Source: Prolixibacteraceae bacterium (GTDB lineage: Bacteria; Bacteroidota; Bacteroidia; Bacteroidales; Prolixibacteraceae). Taken from it: DNA of 7,665 nt. A program made the translations under genes and the position numbers. Of this stretch, positions 6,146-7,665 are shown one piece after another; position 1 is the first letter of the stretch, and every line of letters starts with the position of its first letter. The stretch covers positions 1 through 7,665 of the forward strand of contig DPCJ01000180.1 of assembly GCA_003516705.1 (NCBI GenBank), read 5' to 3'. The notes under the pieces were generated by a model. The model did no database searches, was not told the DNA's origin, and was given only the letters and a program-made list of their open reading frames with translations.

Positions 6146-6424
6146 CTAAACCGGCTGATAAACATCAATTTCGGCTTTTGCAATTTCAACAATTTTTGGA
6201 ACTATCGACATAAAATGGCTGGTGAGGTTATGAGAATCGATGGCAGCCTGGTCTTTCCATTTTTCTATAATACAATAGGTTAGCGGCTTTTGTACATCTT
6301 TATGCAGAATGTATTCAATACAGCCTTCTTCGGCGCGCGATGCTTCACCCAATTCATTTACCAGCTCCATAAACTTTTTCTCCTCACCTGCATTCACAGT
6401 AAATTTTGCTACAATTGAAATCAT
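6146..6424 (-). CDS. ABM-family putative quinol monooxygenase (YgiN-like)
   Basis: 92 residues, a single ferredoxin-like alpha/beta barrel domain of the antibiotic biosynthesis monooxygenase family. Typical features are the starting strand MISIVAKFTV, the helix EEKKFMELVNEL, EEGCIEYILHKD (32-43), the strand CIIEKWKD (51-58) with the conserved E-x-W, and the histidine pair H65 and H70 in DSHNLTSHF. Members act as cofactor-free monooxygenases or quinol oxidases such as YgiN, usually as dimers. The residues seen do not fix the substrate. The gene has a consensus promoter 31 bases upstream and leads the SixA-like gene by 17 bases, so the two probably form an operon. A shared function is not obvious. 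Confidence 0.9.
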   Translation of the reverse strand: MISIVAKFTVNAGEEKKFMELVNELGEASRAEEGCIEYILHKDVQKPLTYCIIEKWKDQAAIDSHNLTSHFMSIVPKIVEIAKAEIDVYQPV

Positions 6425-6455
6425 AATATCCTTTATTTTTTCGATTTAATGAGAA

Positions 6456-6485
6456 CAAATTTATCTTTATTTACGCTTGAACCAA
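6456..6485 (-). promoter_or_regulatory. Promoter of the ABM-SixA pair
   Basis: On the minus strand TTG (6483-6485), a 19-base spacer and TAAATTTG (6456-6463) match the consensus. The -7 box is identical to that of the ExbB-like gene and has the same 31-base distance to the ATG. Confidence 0.7.
6462..6469 (+). promoter_or_regulatory. Possible -7 box of the YfcE-like gene, overlapping the divergent promoter
   Basis: TATCTTTA matches TAnnTTTG at all but the last base and lies 30 bases before the ATG at 6500. No clear -33 TTG is seen. It overlaps the opposing -7 box by two bases, so the two promoters would compete for polymerase. Confidence 0.4.
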
Positions 6486-6499
6486 TAAATTTCGTTTTT

Positions 6500-7015
6500 A
6501 TGAAACGAATCGGGCTACTTTCTGATACTCACGGTTATATTCATCCACGGTTGATGAAATTTTTTGAGCCGGTTGATGAAATCTGGCATGCAGGCGATAT
6601 CGGTGATATTGAAACTGCAGATGCACTGGCGGCTTTTAAACCGCTGAAAGCCGTTTACGGGAACATCGACGGAACAGCTGTTCGCGCGGCTTACCCTTTG
6701 CACCAGCGGTTTTTTTGCGAGGAAACTGATGTTTGGATTACGCATATTGGCGGCTATCCCGGGCACTACGAACGTTACGTAAAACCTGAGATTTTTACCA
6801 ACCCGCCCAACCTTTTTATTTCAGGGCATTCACATATTCTGAAAGTAATTTTCGACCAGAAACTGAATTTCCTTCACATCAATCCCGGAGCCGCCGGAAA
6901 TAATGGATTTCACAAAGTTTGCACTGCAGTTCGGTTTACAATCGATGGGAAAGACATTCGTGATATGGAAATCTGGGAAATTGCCAGAGAATCCGGTTTC
7001 GCCGAAAAAGGATAG
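6500..7015 (+). CDS. YfcE/MJ0936-family metallophosphoesterase
   Basis: 171 residues of the calcineurin-like phosphoesterase superfamily, YfcE type. The five metal-binding motifs are complete: LLSDTHG (Asp9, His11), HAGDIGD (Asp33), YGNID (Asn55), ITHIGG (His82) and SGHSHI (His110, His112); INPGAAG follows as in relatives. Enzymes of this group hydrolyse phosphodiesters with two metal ions, often Mn2+; the natural substrate is usually unknown. It is cytoplasmic, with no signal peptide. The start MKRIGLLSD at 6500 is chosen over the ATG at 6449, because family members begin directly before the first metal motif and the -7-like box lies between the two ATGs. The gene stands alone: the ABM gene diverges from it, and a 366-base gap with palindromic repeats follows. 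Confidence 0.93.
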   Translation: MKRIGLLSDTHGYIHPRLMKFFEPVDEIWHAGDIGDIETADALAAFKPLKAVYGNIDGTAVRAAYPLHQRFFCEETDVWITHIGGYPGHYERYVKPEIFTNPPNLFISGHSHILKVIFDQKLNFLHINPGAAGNNGFHKVCTAVRFTIDGKDIRDMEIWEIARESGFAEKG

Positions 7016-7077
7016 AGTTATCTTTCTCCATACTAATAAAAAATCACTGTTGTCTGGTTAAAAAAAAGAAGAATAAT

Positions 7078-7219
7078 GTCGCTACTATGTAGCTTTGCTA
7101 AATCTTTATAATTCATTGACTACCATAATGTCGCGACGCTGTCGCTTTTATAGATGCAGCGTAGCTGCGACAATATGGTAGAAAATCAGAAAAGTAAAAA
7201 AAAGCACCATCGGGGCGAC
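7078..7219. repeat. REP/BIME-like element: four hairpin units in nested inverted order
   Basis: One 19-base unit, GTC-GCNNC-NNN-GNNGC-TTT, occurs four times. Unit 1 (+) at 7078-7096 has stem GCTAC/GTAGC and loop TAT. Unit 2 (+) at 7130-7148 has GCGAC/GTCGC and loop GCT. Unit 3 (-) at 7153-7171 has GCAGC/GCTGC and loop TAC, with ATC in place of TTT. Unit 4 (-) at 7201-7219 has GCCCC/GGTGC and loop GAT. Stem bases differ between copies but pairing is kept, except for one mismatch in unit 4. The order is two forward then two reverse, nearly symmetric about 7149-7150. This resembles the bacterial interspersed mosaic elements spread by RAYT transposases. It occupies most of the gene-poor stretch between the phosphoesterase and the LVIVD gene; nothing else was recognised at 7016-7077 or 7231-7381. 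Confidence 0.75.
7120..7181. repeat. Long imperfect inverted repeat at the core of the REP-like element
   Basis: CTACCATA (7120-7127) pairs with TATGGTAG (7174-7181), TGTCGC (7129-7134) with GCGACA (7167-7172), and ACGCTG (7136-7141) with CAGCGT (7157-7162). That makes 20 base pairs with one mismatch and one asymmetric bulge around a 15-base loop. It contains units 2 and 3, so the strand can fold either as one long hairpin or as two small ones. As RNA it could act as a transcription barrier, but no T-tract follows. Confidence 0.85.
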
Positions 7220-7381
7220 ACATATTTGTATCATTGACATTACCGGATTGTAAATGGATTGAATATTTTTTATCGGACACCTATGCAAAAGAATAGTGAA
7301 AGATTTCAGAATATTACGCAACCATTTAACCGGACTCTTCATCTCTACCAGCAAAAAGAATCATCTAAATCATATATTCTT

Positions 7382-7665
7382 ATGAAAAAAATAGTGCCAT
7401 TTTACATTTTATCACTCCTGATACTTTTAGTGGCGGCAGGTTTCGATGTTCTATCAGAAGAAAATACATACAAACCAGTATTTATGCTGCGTTCGGAAAT
7501 GGAAAAAAATGTAAAACTCGAGGAGCCCCGGAGCATAAAAGATGCAGGTAAAATTTATTTAAAAGATCATCTGATTTTTATCAACGAAAAATATAAGGGA
7601 ATTCATGTAATTGATAATTCCAATCCAGAAACCCCTGTAAATATTGCATTTATAAAAGTGGACGG
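7382..7665 (+). CDS. LVIVD-type exported protein, N-terminal part (3' partial)
   Basis: The frame is open from the ATG at 7382 to the right edge, giving 94 complete codons. The N-terminus MKKIVPFYILSLLILLVAAG is a hydrophobic signal or anchor segment with no lipobox cysteine. The following region, with EEPRSIKDAGKIYLKDHLIF (47-66), INEKYKGIHVIDNSNPETP (67-85) and VNIAFI (86-91), matches the first repeat of Bacteroidota LVIVD-repeat proteins, which form beta-propeller-like surface or periplasmic domains; their function is poorly known. The gene presumably continues for several hundred codons beyond the window. The same frame is open upstream to 7238, with an ATG at 7283, but the signal peptide makes 7382 the likely start. 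No consensus -7 box sits at the usual distance; the nearest near-match is CATATTTG at 7221-7228, next to the repeat element. Confidence 0.8.
   Translation, partial: MKKIVPFYILSLLILLVAAGFDVLSEENTYKPVFMLRSEMEKNVKLEEPRSIKDAGKIYLKDHLIFINEKYKGIHVIDNSNPETPVNIAFIKVD

Noticed and set aside
7078..7219. CRISPR array or IS terminal repeats
   Set aside because: The units are in alternating inverted orientation with different stems and unequal spacing, and no cas or transposase gene is present.
7148..7354. 68-codon minus-strand open frame in the gene-poor gap
   Set aside because: It starts in the leader of the LVIVD gene and ends inside the inverted repeat; no family resemblance and no promoter. The hydrophobic tail is probably chance AT-rich translation.

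Overview
The window looks like chromosomal, largely housekeeping DNA from a member of the Bacteroidota, probably the Bacteroidales/Marinilabiliales side. The family assignment is inference. Grounds: the protein families (a BT_3928-type DoxX protein, a DUF4159 exported protein, a membrane-anchored LytTR regulator, an LVIVD-type protein), the lack of Shine-Dalgarno-like spacing, and several promoters matching the Bacteroidota consensus TTG-N19-21-TAnnTTTG.

Layout. Positions 3-1031 (+) hold a DoxX/BT_3928-family membrane protein whose start lies left of the window. Positions 1143-2021 (+) encode a coiled-coil lipoprotein resembling Cbp1-type adhesins, ending at a strong hairpin terminator shared with a convergent iron-sulfur flavoprotein (2073-2648, -). 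Upstream of that flavoprotein is an 8-bp tandem repeat touching its start codon. Next comes a minus-strand cluster read right to left: a small ExbB/MotA-like membrane protein (4285-4665), rsmE (3542-4243) and a secreted DUF4159 protein (2843-3496). Divergent from the cluster is a LytTR regulator with a four-helix membrane domain (4820-5617, +). Then follow a minus-strand pair, an ABM-family monooxygenase (6146-6424) and a SixA-like phosphatase (5634-6128), and a divergent YfcE-like phosphoesterase (6500-7015, +). After a 366-base gene-poor gap carrying a symmetric palindromic repeat element, an LVIVD-type exported protein begins at 7382 and runs off the right edge.

How the parts relate. The most suggestive functional unit is the divergent pair at 4285-5617: a DNA-binding regulator tethered in the membrane, next to a three-helix ExbB-like protein with its own near-consensus promoter. 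This resembles, by analogy only, membrane-controlled LytTR regulatory systems. The rest reads as independent small operons.

Four genes (the lipoprotein, the ExbB-like gene, the ABM gene and the phosphoesterase) have a -7 box 29-31 bases before the chosen ATG. This supports those start choices. rsmE is an exception, with a near-perfect promoter only 5 bases from its ATG.

The most striking non-coding structure is at 7078-7219: four copies of one 19-base hairpin unit arranged head-to-head as two nested inverted pairs, like a REP/BIME element. I saw no tRNA, rRNA, CRISPR, phage or complete transposon.
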